Source: Pleurocapsaceae cyanobacterium CSU_1_1 (lineage in GTDB: Bacteria; Cyanobacteriota; Cyanobacteriia; Cyanobacteriales; Xenococcaceae). From it: DNA of 64,000 nt. Below the pieces are notes generated by a model. The model had not been told where the DNA came from, made no database searches, and saw nothing but the letters and a program-made list of their open reading frames with translations. This document shows positions 1-8,456 of this stretch, one piece after another (position 1 is the first letter of the stretch; the number at the start of each line of letters is the position of its first letter). Position numbers and translations under genes: made by a program. The DNA is taken from contig JAAUOU010000002.1 in the NCBI GenBank assembly GCA_012034765.1, positions 1-64,000 of the forward strand, read 5' to 3'.

Positions 1-156
1 GTCTGGCATTCAGCCAAAGAATATTTAGCTCATCGTCTTTTCGAATCAGTTGAACAACTAGAATTTCTTTTACATAAACTTTTAAATGAAGGAGACTTAA
101 TTATTAAGTGGGACAGGAAATTGAAAAATAAGGGCAATGCTATTAATGCAATTTAA
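1..156 (+). pseudogene. C-terminal fragment of a probable DDE transposase (runs off the left edge)
   Basis: The frame is open from the first base and ends at a TAA after 51 codons. The peptide begins VWHSAKEYLAHRLFESVEQL and ends in a short basic tail. A Trp followed by a helix and a basic end resembles the extreme C-terminus of IS630-like DDE transposases, in which this stretch follows the last catalytic acidic residue. The catalytic residues lie outside the window, so whether the element is intact cannot be judged. The family call comes from recall of similar tails and is tentative. It sits next to a nuclease gene and an attC-flanked cassette, which fits a mobile or accessory region. Confidence 0.45.
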
Positions 157-229
157 ATGCACAACAGCTTATACAGAACAATTCCGTATAATAAGTAGTT
201 AACTTTCACTTCAGGTATCAATTCAAATC

Positions 230-805
230 ATGGGTGCAGGTGCTGAATTTGAGGAATATGTAAGAAGTATTTATTCCATGTTGTTAAACTTTAAGGACGA
301 GGGAATTCTTGTCACAGGTGGAGCTAACACATATTTAAGTGGAATTTCAGGCGAACGCTATCAGATTGATGTTTATTATGAATTTGTGCGTGCAGGAGTT
401 CGTCATAGAGTAATTATTGAATGTAAAGACTGGAAAGATCCTGTCAAAAGAGAGGTCATCAATGCACTTGAGTCAAAAGTGCGAGATATCCCTGGAGTGA
501 TTGGGGTAATTATTTCTAGAAATGGGTATCAGTCAGGGGCAATTAACTTTTCAAAACAAAAAGGCATCCTTGCTTTAACATCTGATGAATTACCGTCTTT
601 GGGGACTCTCATTGGAGAACGCCTTAAAACAGTTGCTCTTCCTGATGAAACATGCCTTGGAGAGCCATTCTGGACGATTATGATGACTAGATCAGGTGAG
701 AATACAGGAGTATGGTTTGCATTAGGTTTTGATCGCACAGAAAAAAAAGCTACATTCCACTCTTTTTCTCGAAATATCATGCGGAGTTATTTTTTGAAAA
801 CATGA
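230..805 (+). CDS. Mrr-like PD-(D/E)XK nuclease domain protein
   Basis: A 191-residue protein whose first half carries a restriction-endonuclease fold signature. Asp47 lies in YQIDVYY, followed by a beta strand ending in IIECKDW with Glu64 and Lys66. This D...ExK spacing is the catalytic core of Mrr_cat/PD-(D/E)XK enzymes. A following helix (about residues 72-85) and a strand with VIGVIISRNGYQSGA (about 89-103) also fit the Mrr group. The C-terminal half (about 115-191) is unrecognised and has no evident DNA-binding winged helix. The length is short for a full Mrr protein. The stop overlaps the start of the next gene (ATGA), so the two are probably translated together. The likely role is DNA cleavage in defence or in a mobile element; the substrate is unknown. 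Confidence 0.7.
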   Translation: MGAGAEFEEYVRSIYSMLLNFKDEGILVTGGANTYLSGISGERYQIDVYYEFVRAGVRHRVIIECKDWKDPVKREVINALESKVRDIPGVIGVIISRNGYQSGAINFSKQKGILALTSDELPSLGTLIGERLKTVALPDETCLGEPFWTIMMTRSGENTGVWFALGFDRTEKKATFHSFSRNIMRSYFLKT

Positions 806-1056
806 GTATAGACTCTAATAATTGGCGAGTTACAGGCTTACCCCGTTACGTTTTGAGAGGACTTATTGTACAACTCGAAGCTTTTGAGCTTCGTCATGAA
901 TCATTTGATATGATAGATTCTGGTGCCGTACTCATGTTTCTACCTCCTGATGCAAAACCGACAGATCCCTTTATCCCAATCCCTATAACTAGAGAACAAC
1001 TAATAACTGGATATTATGGAGAAAGTATATCAAGTATACGGAAACAGGATAATTGA
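802..1056 (+). CDS. Small hypothetical protein coupled to the Mrr-like nuclease
   Basis: An 84-residue protein with no family I recognise. The ATG lies inside the last codons of the nuclease gene (ATGA overlap), which argues for a real gene and for translational coupling. It is soluble, with mixed charge, an aliphatic first half and a proline-rich stretch (FLPPDAKPTDPFIPIPITRE, about residues 46-65). No signal peptide or membrane segment is visible. By position it could be an accessory, specificity or immunity partner of the nuclease, but nothing in its own sequence shows this. An attC-like site follows directly, so the pair may be the content of one gene cassette. Confidence 0.6.
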   Translation: MSIDSNNWRVTGLPRYVLRGLIVQLEAFELRHESFDMIDSGAVLMFLPPDAKPTDPFIPIPITREQLITGYYGESISSIRKQDN

Positions 1057-1065
1057 TTCATCATG

Positions 1066-1161
1066 GCTAAGTTAACGAGCGCTTGTACGCGGAACGGCAG
1101 CATATGCTATTGTTTGTGTAGTCAATTCTAGCGCCGTCTGGTGAAGCGTAAGCCGTTAGGC
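1066..1161. other. attC-like recombination site 1 (left boundary of the hydrolase cassette)
   Basis: An imperfect inverted repeat of about 90 bp ends in GTTAGGC (1155-1161), which fits the attC R' consensus GTTRRRY exactly. The left arm contains GTTAACGAGCGCTTGTAC, and the right arm contains GGTGAAGCGTAAGCC before R'. Comparing the left arm with the reverse complement of the right arm gives TAACG and then CGCTTGTAC against CGCTTCAC, with one extra G in the left arm. Such an unpaired base is typical of folded attC sites. The left R'' box (AGTTAAC) deviates from RYYYAAC at one base, and the right arm is about 3 nt longer than the left. Confidence 0.55.
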
Positions 1162-1212
1162 TGACTTGAAAGATTACCAAATTCTGTTCGGTGGGCATTT
1201 AGAGTATTAACG

Positions 1213-2079
1213 ATGGGACGAACATCTGCCAAAATAAACATGCCTTGCGCTCAGATGAACGAATTATTGCAGTTCCGAGCGACACATCCCATACAACGTC
1301 AATCAATCGATGGTGTGGAATGGAACTATATCCTTAGTGGTACAGGCACAGAAACCATCTTGGTTCTCAGCGGAATGCTCGGTAGAGCAGATACTGGATA
1401 CCGAATGGTGATGAATTTTGAAAAAACTTATCGTGTTTTGTCAATTTCCTATCCCTTATACGACGAAATAAGCGCATTGGTCGATGGATTAATCAAACTC
1501 ATAGATAGAGAAGGCATTCGGCGTGTCCATTTTGTTGGAACATCGCTTGGTACCGCTGTCGGTCACGTGCTAGTTCGGCGTTATCCCGACCGGCTCGAAC
1601 GGATAGTGCTATCAACTTTTGGAATATATGACAGCAAAAAATTGAAGCAATTCAAACAATTTATCTATTTGTTAGATCGCTTACCTTATTGGTTGATTAA
1701 AAAATACTTTAAATTGGTCTTCCCTAATTCATTAAAAGGGTTTGATGAATCGGACAAGAAATTTCAAATCGCCTACTTAAACGATCTACTCGATCTTCAA
1801 GGTGATAAGCAAACGATTATGAGTCAATATCGAATGATACTAGAAATGTTTGAGAATCCCACTTATGGAATTGATCGACAGATCGATAATTCTTCGATTC
1901 TCATTATGCAGTCCCAGGATGATGAGAGCTGGGATCGCAATGCACAAGCAGTATTTCGCCAAGCATATCCAAATGCCCACATTCGGTTATTTGAGGAAGG
2001 CGGGCATTTGAGAGAAATCAGGGATGAAATCGAACATATTGAAACTATTCGTCATTTTTTGGAGTTGAAATCAGCCTAA
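1213..2079 (+). CDS. Alpha/beta-hydrolase, probable integron-type cassette gene
   Basis: A 288-residue soluble alpha/beta-hydrolase. The nucleophile elbow is GTSLGT with Ser111. The probable acid lies in the SQDDESW segment near residue 237, and the catalytic His is in EEGGHLRE near the C-terminus. An oxyanion-type SGMLG stretch follows the first long strand (about residues 53-57). The substrate cannot be told. ATG codons at residues 11 and 15 are alternative starts, since no clear ribosome binding site precedes the first. The stop codon TAA is embedded in GCCTAAC, the R'' box of the second attC-like site, exactly as in classical gene cassettes. No integrase gene or attI site is visible, and no own promoter is obvious. 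Confidence 0.8.
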   Translation: MGRTSAKINMPCAQMNELLQFRATHPIQRQSIDGVEWNYILSGTGTETILVLSGMLGRADTGYRMVMNFEKTYRVLSISYPLYDEISALVDGLIKLIDREGIRRVHFVGTSLGTAVGHVLVRRYPDRLERIVLSTFGIYDSKKLKQFKQFIYLLDRLPYWLIKKYFKLVFPNSLKGFDESDKKFQIAYLNDLLDLQGDKQTIMSQYRMILEMFENPTYGIDRQIDNSSILIMQSQDDESWDRNAQAVFRQAYPNAHIRLFEEGGHLREIRDEIEHIETIRHFLELKSA

Positions 2080-2160
2080 CAAGTCCGTTGCACAATGACC
2101 GTATTGAGATTGTTGCTGAGTCGGGGAGTTCCTGGCGGCTGGTGAACAGAGTCGTTAAGA
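2074..2160. other. attC-like recombination site 2 (right boundary of the hydrolase cassette)
   Basis: The site starts with GCCTAAC (fits RYYYAAC) overlapping the hydrolase stop codon and ends near GTTAAGA (fits GTTRRRY except the last base). The left arm TAACAAGTCCGTTGCAC matches the reverse complement of the right arm, TAACGACTCTGTTCAC, at most positions, with one extra G in the left arm only, as in known attC hairpins. The length of about 87 bp is in the normal attC range. The right arm shares CTGGTGAA with site 1, so the two sites are related. Together they delimit a cassette of about 1 kb running from the first R' to the second R'. Confidence 0.65.
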
Positions 2161-2301
2161 ACCTCTTATTATATTTGCTTTCTAAACAGAATCTCATACT
2201 CTATCTTAGTCATTAAGTTTTATAAGTTCTGATAATCTTGAAGGTCATGATTAGCAGTAATCTAGAGACATCGGGTATTAAATCACAATGTAAATTTACA
2301 G

Positions 2302-3153
2302 ATGATTAACAAAATTCTATACGCTGATTCTGGAGCAGAAAATGCTCAAGATATGCTCAAAATACTATTAGAGCTTCCCTCCACTAAGAATGCTCAAGTG
2401 TCAATTTTGAAGGTGATTTCGCCAAAAACCACCCAAGAAGAATCGGCGGCCCAAGAAGAAGCTCAAGCAAAAATTGGTGAATTGGTTGCCAAACTTGGGA
2501 CAAATTGCGATGAAGCTAGCTGTAAGGTTGAGGAAGGTGAACCCAAAACTACTGTGCTTAAGGTGGCACAAGAAGTGGATGCCGATCTAATTATTATGGG
2601 TTCGCGGGGTTTAGGTAAATTACAGTCGATTCTCAGTAATTCTGTGAGTCAATATGTATTTCAATTAACCGATCGCTCAATGCTGCTGGTAAAAGATGAT
2701 ATCTATGTCAAAAAACTAAAGCGAGTTATGGTGGCGCTTGATAAATCTCCTGGGGCAAGCTATGCTTTGGAACTTACCCTATCTCTACTACAGGGTTATC
2801 AAGATGCAGAGATCTTTTTGACCAGGGTTAATCCAGATTTAGATCCCAACGTTAATTTATCTCAAACAGATATGGAGAGTAATCCAATTTTGGCTCCAGC
2901 GATCGCCAAAGTCAAACGTATGGGTTTGCAATATCGCTGTTTGGTAACAGGTGGTAGACCAGCACAGAAGATCTGTAGTTTAGCTGAAGCTAGAAATATC
3001 GATCTGTTAGTTTTAGGTTCTCCTGAACGTCGTCCTTCCATTGCTAAAAGCCTGCCAGATATTGAGCGTTTATTAGGTAGTTCTTTATCTGACTATATTC
3101 GCATCAAAGCACCTTGTCCTGTGCTTTTGGCTAGGCAAGAGGTAGCAGCTTAG
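2302..3153 (+). CDS. Tandem universal stress protein (UspA family)
   Basis: A 283-residue cytoplasmic protein made of two Usp domains (about residues 1-135 and 139-280). The first domain carries the ATP-binding type loop GSRGLGKLQ...SNSVSQYV (about 99-118), matching the G-2x-G-9x-G(S/T) pattern approximately. The second has VLGSPERRPSI and a C-terminal PCPVLLAR strand. Tandem Usp proteins bind ATP or AMP and act in stress survival; the exact role here is unknown. It stands alone between the cassette region and psaB and is followed by its own hairpin terminator. Confidence 0.88.
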   Translation: MINKILYADSGAENAQDMLKILLELPSTKNAQVSILKVISPKTTQEESAAQEEAQAKIGELVAKLGTNCDEASCKVEEGEPKTTVLKVAQEVDADLIIMGSRGLGKLQSILSNSVSQYVFQLTDRSMLLVKDDIYVKKLKRVMVALDKSPGASYALELTLSLLQGYQDAEIFLTRVNPDLDPNVNLSQTDMESNPILAPAIAKVKRMGLQYRCLVTGGRPAQKICSLAEARNIDLLVLGSPERRPSIAKSLPDIERLLGSSLSDYIRIKAPCPVLLARQEVAA

Positions 3154-3173
3154 GATTGCGCTTTATTTTTTTA

Positions 3174-3205
3174 TCCTCTGCATGATTTCAGCAGAGGACT
3201 TTTTA
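3174..3205 (+). terminator. Rho-independent terminator of the Usp gene
   Basis: The inverted repeat TCCTCTGC / GCAGAGGA has a 9-nt loop and is followed by CTTTTTATG, about 20 nt after the stop codon. Confidence 0.75.
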
Positions 3206-3226
3206 TGTTTATTTTCTAACATTCAT

Positions 3227-3254
3227 AAAAAATCCCTCATCGTATGGATGAGGG
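3227..3254 (-). terminator. Rho-independent terminator of psaB
   Basis: Read on the minus strand, CCCTCAT / ATGAGGG forms a 7-bp stem with a 7-nt loop followed by six T, about 40 nt beyond the psaB stop. It faces the Usp terminator, so the two convergent genes have separate terminators. Confidence 0.8.
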
Positions 3255-3291
3255 AAAGATTACTTTTTTAACTAGTAAATCTTAGTTATGT

Positions 3292-5488
3292 TTAACCAAA
3301 TTTACCAGCAGTCGAGGCAATCAAGAAGGCTGCGTAGGTCAGAATATAACCCACAGTAAAGTGAGCCAGACCGACTACACGACCTTGAACGATGGACATA
3401 GCAACTGGCTTGTCTTTCCAACGAACTAAGTTCGCCAGAGGAGTACGCTCGTGCGCCCAGACAATAGTTTCAATCAACTCTTGCCAATAACCACGCCAAG
3501 AGATGAGGAACATGAAACCAGTCGCCCAAACTAGGTGTCCAAAGAGGAACATCCAAGCCCAAACAGAAAGGTTATTAACACCATAAGGGTTATAGCCGTT
3601 AATCAATTGCGCAGAGTTTGCCCAGAGATAATCACGGAACCAACCCATGAGGTAAGTAGAGTTTTCGTTGAACTGAGCAACGTTACCCTGCCATACACCA
3701 AGGTGTTTCCAATGCCAGTAGAAGGTTAACCAGCCCAAGGTATTGAGCATCCAGAACATTGCTAAGTAGAAGGAATCCCAAGCTGAGATATCGCATGTAC
3801 CGCCACGACCAGGGCCATCACAAGGGAAAGCAAAACCGAAGTCTTTTTTATCGGGCATTAATTTGGAACCACGGGCATCTAAAGCGCCTTTGACTAGAAT
3901 CAAAGTAGTGGTGTGTAATCCTAAAGCGATCGCATGGTGAACCAAGAAATCTCCAGGTCCAATAGTAAGGAACAAGGAATTTGTACCACTATTGATCGCA
4001 TCTAGCCAGCCAGGTAGCCAAGCTGCACCAGTTTGGGTAATGCTATCAGGATTAGAAAGAAGTACATCAAAGCCATAGAGAGCTTTTCCAGAGGCGGCTT
4101 GAACAAACTGTGCAAACACAGGCTCGATCAAAATTTGCTTTTCTGGAGTACCAAAAGCTACTACTACGTCATTGTGTACATACAAACTCAAGGTGTGGAA
4201 GCCAAGGAAGAGAGATACCCAACTTAAGTGAGAAATAATCGCTTCTTTGTGCTGTAAAACTCTTGATAGTACGTTATTTTTGTTAGCTTCGGGATCGTAA
4301 TCTCTCACGAGAAAGATTGCACCGTGAGCAAACGCACCGACCATCAAGAATCCAGCAATATATTATGGTGAGTATATAAAGCTGCTTGAGTTGTATAATC
4401 CCTCGCAATAAATGCATAGGAAGGCAAGGAATACATGTGTTGTGCGACCAAGGAAGTAACCGTACCTAAACTAGCCAGAGCCAAAGCTAACTGGAAGTGC
4501 AGGGAGTTATTCAAAGTGTCGTACATTCCTTTGTGTCCTTCACCCAAACCGCCTTGAGGAGGCTTATGAGTGTCCAGAATCTCTCTGATGCTATGACCAA
4601 TACCGAAATTAGTGCGGTACATATGTCCAGCAATGATAAAGATAACTGCGATCGCCAAGTGGTGATGAGCAATATCTGTCAACCACAGAGACTCGGTTTG
4701 GGGATGAAAACCACCTAAGAAAGTTAAGATAGCTGTTCCTGCTCCTTCAGAAGTTCCAAACACATGACCAGCAGTGTCAGGATTCTGAGCATATACACCC
4801 CAGTTAAGACTAAAGAATGGCCCCAAACCAGCAGGATGAGGAGGAGTAGAAAGAAAGTTATCCCAACCCACATGCTGTCCACGAGATTCTGGGATAGCAA
4901 CGTGAACTAGGTGTCCAGTCCAAGCCAAAGAACTTACCCCAAACAAACCAGCTAAGTGGTGATTGAGGCGAGACTCGGCATTTTTGAACCAAGCCAAGCT
5001 AGGACGGAATTTTGGCTGCAAATGCAGCCAACCAGCAAACAAGAAGATAGACGACAAGAGCAATAAGAAAATCGACCCTTGATATAGTTCTTGGTTGCTA
5101 GTCATACCAATGGTATAAAACCAGTGATAAACCCCTGAGTAGGCAATGTTTACTGGGTTAGAAGCTCCACCTTGAGTAAAAGCATCGATTGCTCCTGCTC
5201 CAAAGTGAGGATCCCAAATCGCATGAGCGATGGGACTTGTATTTAAAGGATCTTTAATCCACTGTTCAAAGTTACCTTGCCAAGCTACATGGAACAGAGT
5301 ACCGGAAGTCCACAAGAAGATAATGGCAATATGACCAAAATGGGAGGCAAAAATCTTTGGTAAAGATTTTCCTCAGTCATACCATCATGCAACTCAAAGT
5401 CATGAGCGGTGGCAATTCCATACCAGATCCGACGAGTGGTCGGGTCTTGGGCGAGATCCTGGCTAAATTTGGGAAATTTAGTTGCCAT
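3292..5488 (-). CDS. psaB: Photosystem I core subunit B (PsaB), reading frame broken twice in this sequence
   Basis: PsaB pairs with PsaA to bind P700, the core antenna chlorophylls and the FX cluster in the thylakoid. The FX-binding loop [17 protein letters not shown] is present, as are many His-rich transmembrane segments. The start peptide [20 protein letters not shown] is the usual one. The gene is split into three frames by two single-base losses. One is at about 5356-5358, where an AAA run should be AAAA after LYQ (Lys codon). The other is between 4364 and 4365, where a C is missing in the minus-strand CAT-CAA of THHQYIAGF. Restoring both gives 732 residues, the normal length. No other mutation is evident, which points to sequence error rather than decay. 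psaA lies 274 nt upstream, as expected for a psaAB operon. Confidence 0.95.
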
Positions 5489-5762
5489 AAGTTATGGGTA
5501 GAATTCTCCTGTAAAGGTTGAAAATGAGCTAAATATAATTATTTGCTACTCATTTCTGGCTTTTAGTTACTATCGTCAATATTCGATAGTTTTGTTAAAA
5601 CACGGCTGCTGATTTAGCTTACTAGTTTATATTTCATTGACTAGCTACCGTTTAATTTTTTTTTACTGCTAATAGTCTTTGCTCAAAACCATAATTTTGG
5701 TTTGTCAATCTCACAAGAGAGATTTAACTCATCTTGAAAGACCGACATAACCTTAACAACAG

Positions 5763-8024
5763 CTATAACGATAGTGTTCTAGCTAAGAAGAATGCCCAGG
5801 TGGTAACAATTCCTCCTAACAAATAGTGAGCTACACCTACTGCACGACCTTGAGTAATACTCAAAGCGCGAGGTTGAATAGCTGGAGCTACTTTTAGTTT
5901 GTTGTGCGCCCAAACGATAGACTCAATCAATTCTTGCCAATAGCCACGTCCACTAAAGAGGAACATTAAGCTGAAGGCAAACACAAAGTGACCTGCCAGG
6001 AACATAATGCCATAAGCGGATAGAGCCGAACCGTAGCTATTAATAACTTGAGAAGCTTGCGCCCACAAGAAGTCACGCAGCCAACCGTTGATACAAATAG
6101 CACTTTGAGCAAAATTACCAGCAGTGATATGAGATACCGTACCGTCAGGAGATACCGTTCCCCAAACATCTGACTGCATTTTCCAACTAAAGTGGAAAAT
6201 TACCACAGAAATTGAGTTGTACATCCAGAACAAACCAAGGAACACATGATCCCAAGCAGATACTTGGCAAGTACCACCACGACCAGGCCCGTCACAAGGG
6301 AAGCGGAAGCCTAGATTAGCTTTATCTGGAATCAGGCGAGAGCTACGAGCGTAGAGAACACCTTTCAAAAGAATCAAGGCAGTTACATGGATGGTAAAGG
6401 CGTGAATATGGTGAACCATAAAGTCAGCCGTACCTAACGCAATGGGCATCATTGCCACCTTGCCACCAACCGCTACGATACCGCCGCCAAAAGCATAGCT
6501 TGCTGGCTCGATCGCCGTAGGAGCAGTAGTCCCTGGTGCCAAAGTATGTATATTTTGTACCCACTGCGCAAAGATTGGCTGGAGTTGAATCGCCGTATCT
6601 GAGAACATATCTTGGGGGCGACCCAAAGCTCTCATGGTGTCGTTATGAATGTACAAACCAAAGCTATGGAAGCCAAGAAAGATACATACCCAGTTAAGGT
6701 GTGAAATAATTGCATCGCGAACACGGAGTACGCGGTCAACCACATTATTTACATTCTTAGCTGGATCATAATCACGCACCATATAAATCGCGGCATGCGC
6801 TCCTGCACCAACAATTAAGAAGGCACCAATCCACATGTGGTGAGTAAACAGCGATATCTGAGTCGCATAGTCGATCGCCATGTAAGGATATGGAGGCATG
6901 GCGTACATATGCTGTGCCACGATAATTGTCAGAGAACCGAGCATTGCTAAGTTAACTGCCAATTGAGCGTGCCAAGAAGTAGTCAAGATCTCATAAAGAC
7001 CTCTGTGACCTTCTCCACCAAACAATAAAGGATCGCCTTTGTGACCGTCTAAAATTTCTTTCATACTGTGACCAATACCAAAATTGGTACGGTACATATG
7101 ACCAGCAATAATAAACAGTACGGCAAGAGCCAAGTGATGATGTGCTGTATCAGATAACCACAAGCCACCAGTTACAGGGTTCAAACCACCTTTGAAAGTT
7201 AAAAAGTCAGAATATACGCCCCAGTTAAGGGTGAAGAAAGGTCGAAGCCCTTCTGCAAAACTTGGGTATAATTCCGTCATCAAATCTCTATTCAAGATGA
7301 ATTCGTGTGGCAGAGGAATATCTGCTGCTGCAACTCCTGCATCTAACATTTTGTTGATTGGCAGAGATACGTGAATCTGATGACCAGCCCAGCCAAGACA
7401 GCCTAAGCCTAATAAACCAGCTAAATGGTGGTTCATCATTGATTCCACATTTTGAAACCACTCTAGCTTAGGAGCTCTTTTGTGGTAGTGAAACCAGCCA
7501 GCAAAGATCATCAAAGCTGCCATAACTAACCCGCCAATAGCTGTGCAGTACAACTGAAAGCTGTTAGTAAATCCAGAAGCTCTCCAAAGATAAAAGAAAC
7601 CTGATGTGATTTGAATTCCGTGGAAACCACCACCAACATCAGCATTAAGAATATCTTGACCAACAATTGGCCAAACTACTTGGGCGCTAGGTTTGATTAC
7701 AGTAGGATCGGTTAACCAAGCTTCATAGTTGGAAAAGCGAGCTCCGTGGAAATACATTCCACTTAGCCAAACGAAAACCACTGCTAAATGACCAAAATGA
7801 GCGCTGAATATTTTTCGCGAAATATCTTCTAAGTCACTGGTATGACTGTCAAAATCATGAGCATCAGCGTGAAGATTCCAAATCCAAGCGGTTGTTTTAG
7901 GACCTCTGGCTAAAGTTCGGTCAAAGTGACCTGGCTTGCCCCATTTCTCGAAAGAAGTTGGGACTGGATCTACATCAACTGTTACCTTGACTTTCGCCTC
8001 GTCTTTTTGAGGACTAATTGTCAT
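5763..8024 (-). CDS. psaA: Photosystem I core subunit A (PsaA)
   Basis: An intact 753-residue PsaA, the usual length. It has eleven predicted membrane spans rich in His chlorophyll ligands (for example [11 protein letters not shown] and [11 protein letters not shown]) and the FX-cluster loop [17 protein letters not shown], whose two Cys join those of PsaB to hold the 4Fe-4S centre. The ATG is preceded on the minus strand by a GAGGAG-type ribosome binding site (about 8027-8036). psaB follows in the same direction, so this is the first gene of the psaAB operon. No psaB-like frameshift is seen here. Confidence 0.98.
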   Translation of the reverse strand: MTISPQKDEAKVKVTVDVDPVPTSFEKWGKPGHFDRTLARGPKTTAWIWNLHADAHDFDSHTSDLEDISRKIFSAHFGHLAVVFVWLSGMYFHGARFSNYEAWLTDPTVIKPSAQVVWPIVGQDILNADVGGGFHGIQITSGFFYLWRASGFTNSFQLYCTAIGGLVMAALMIFAGWFHYHKRAPKLEWFQNVESMMNHHLAGLLGLGCLGWAGHQIHVSLPINKMLDAGVAAADIPLPHEFILNRDLMTELYPSFAEGLRPFFTLNWGVYSDFLTFKGGLNPVTGGLWLSDTAHHHLALAVLFIIAGHMYRTNFGIGHSMKEILDGHKGDPLLFGGEGHRGLYEILTTSWHAQLAVNLAMLGSLTIIVAQHMYAMPPYPYMAIDYATQISLFTHHMWIGAFLIVGAGAHAAIYMVRDYDPAKNVNNVVDRVLRVRDAIISHLNWVCIFLGFHSFGLYIHNDTMRALGRPQDMFSDTAIQLQPIFAQWVQNIHTLAPGTTAPTAIEPASYAFGGGIVAVGGKVAMMPIALGTADFMVHHIHAFTIHVTALILLKGVLYARSSRLIPDKANLGFRFPCDGPGRGGTCQVSAWDHVFLGLFWMYNSISVVIFHFSWKMQSDVWGTVSPDGTVSHITAGNFAQSAICINGWLRDFLWAQASQVINSYGSALSAYGIMFLAGHFVFAFSLMFLFSGRGYWQELIESIVWAHNKLKVAPAIQPRALSITQGRAVGVAHYLLGGIVTTWAFFLARTLSL

Positions 8025-8456
8025 GAGGATTCTCCTCTCAGGGCAATAGATTTTAGATTTAGATTTTCCTATTCTGAAGAACAGGTTTTTTTTATGTAAA
8101 AAGAGAGATCGAAAAAATCACTGCTTTTTATATAACCTTAGCTTGCTCTCCCTTAATAGGTTTTTATTTCAAGCTACAGGCATTACTGTATCTGATCATA
8201 TGACTTAGAACTCAGCAAACCCAGTAAAGCTTAACAAAATTTTAAATGGGCGTGATTATTGTTCTAAAAGGTTTTGCACCTCCAAAGTTTCTCGGCAAAA
8301 GTATACAAAACAAAACCTATCTTCATAAAAGGCAATGTAAGTCATGGAGTCTAAATTCTCTAGATCCTGATTTAATTTATTAATAGGGAAGGATTAATTT
8401 GGGTCAGTCCAAAAGCAACCAGCTTTATTATTGATAACTTTATCGGTAGATATTTA
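8025..8456. promoter_or_regulatory. Divergent spacer holding the psaAB leader and the lipoprotein gene promoter
   Basis: A 432-bp AT-rich region between the divergent starts of psaA (minus) and the lipoprotein gene (plus). Cyanobacterial psaAB transcripts normally have long, light-regulated leaders, so this space is expected. I cannot place a promoter with confidence and see no ORF or RNA gene in it. Confidence 0.4.

Noticed and set aside
157-229. A third attC-like site upstream of the nuclease gene
   Set aside because: GTTAACT does not fit the R' box, and no matching left arm was found.
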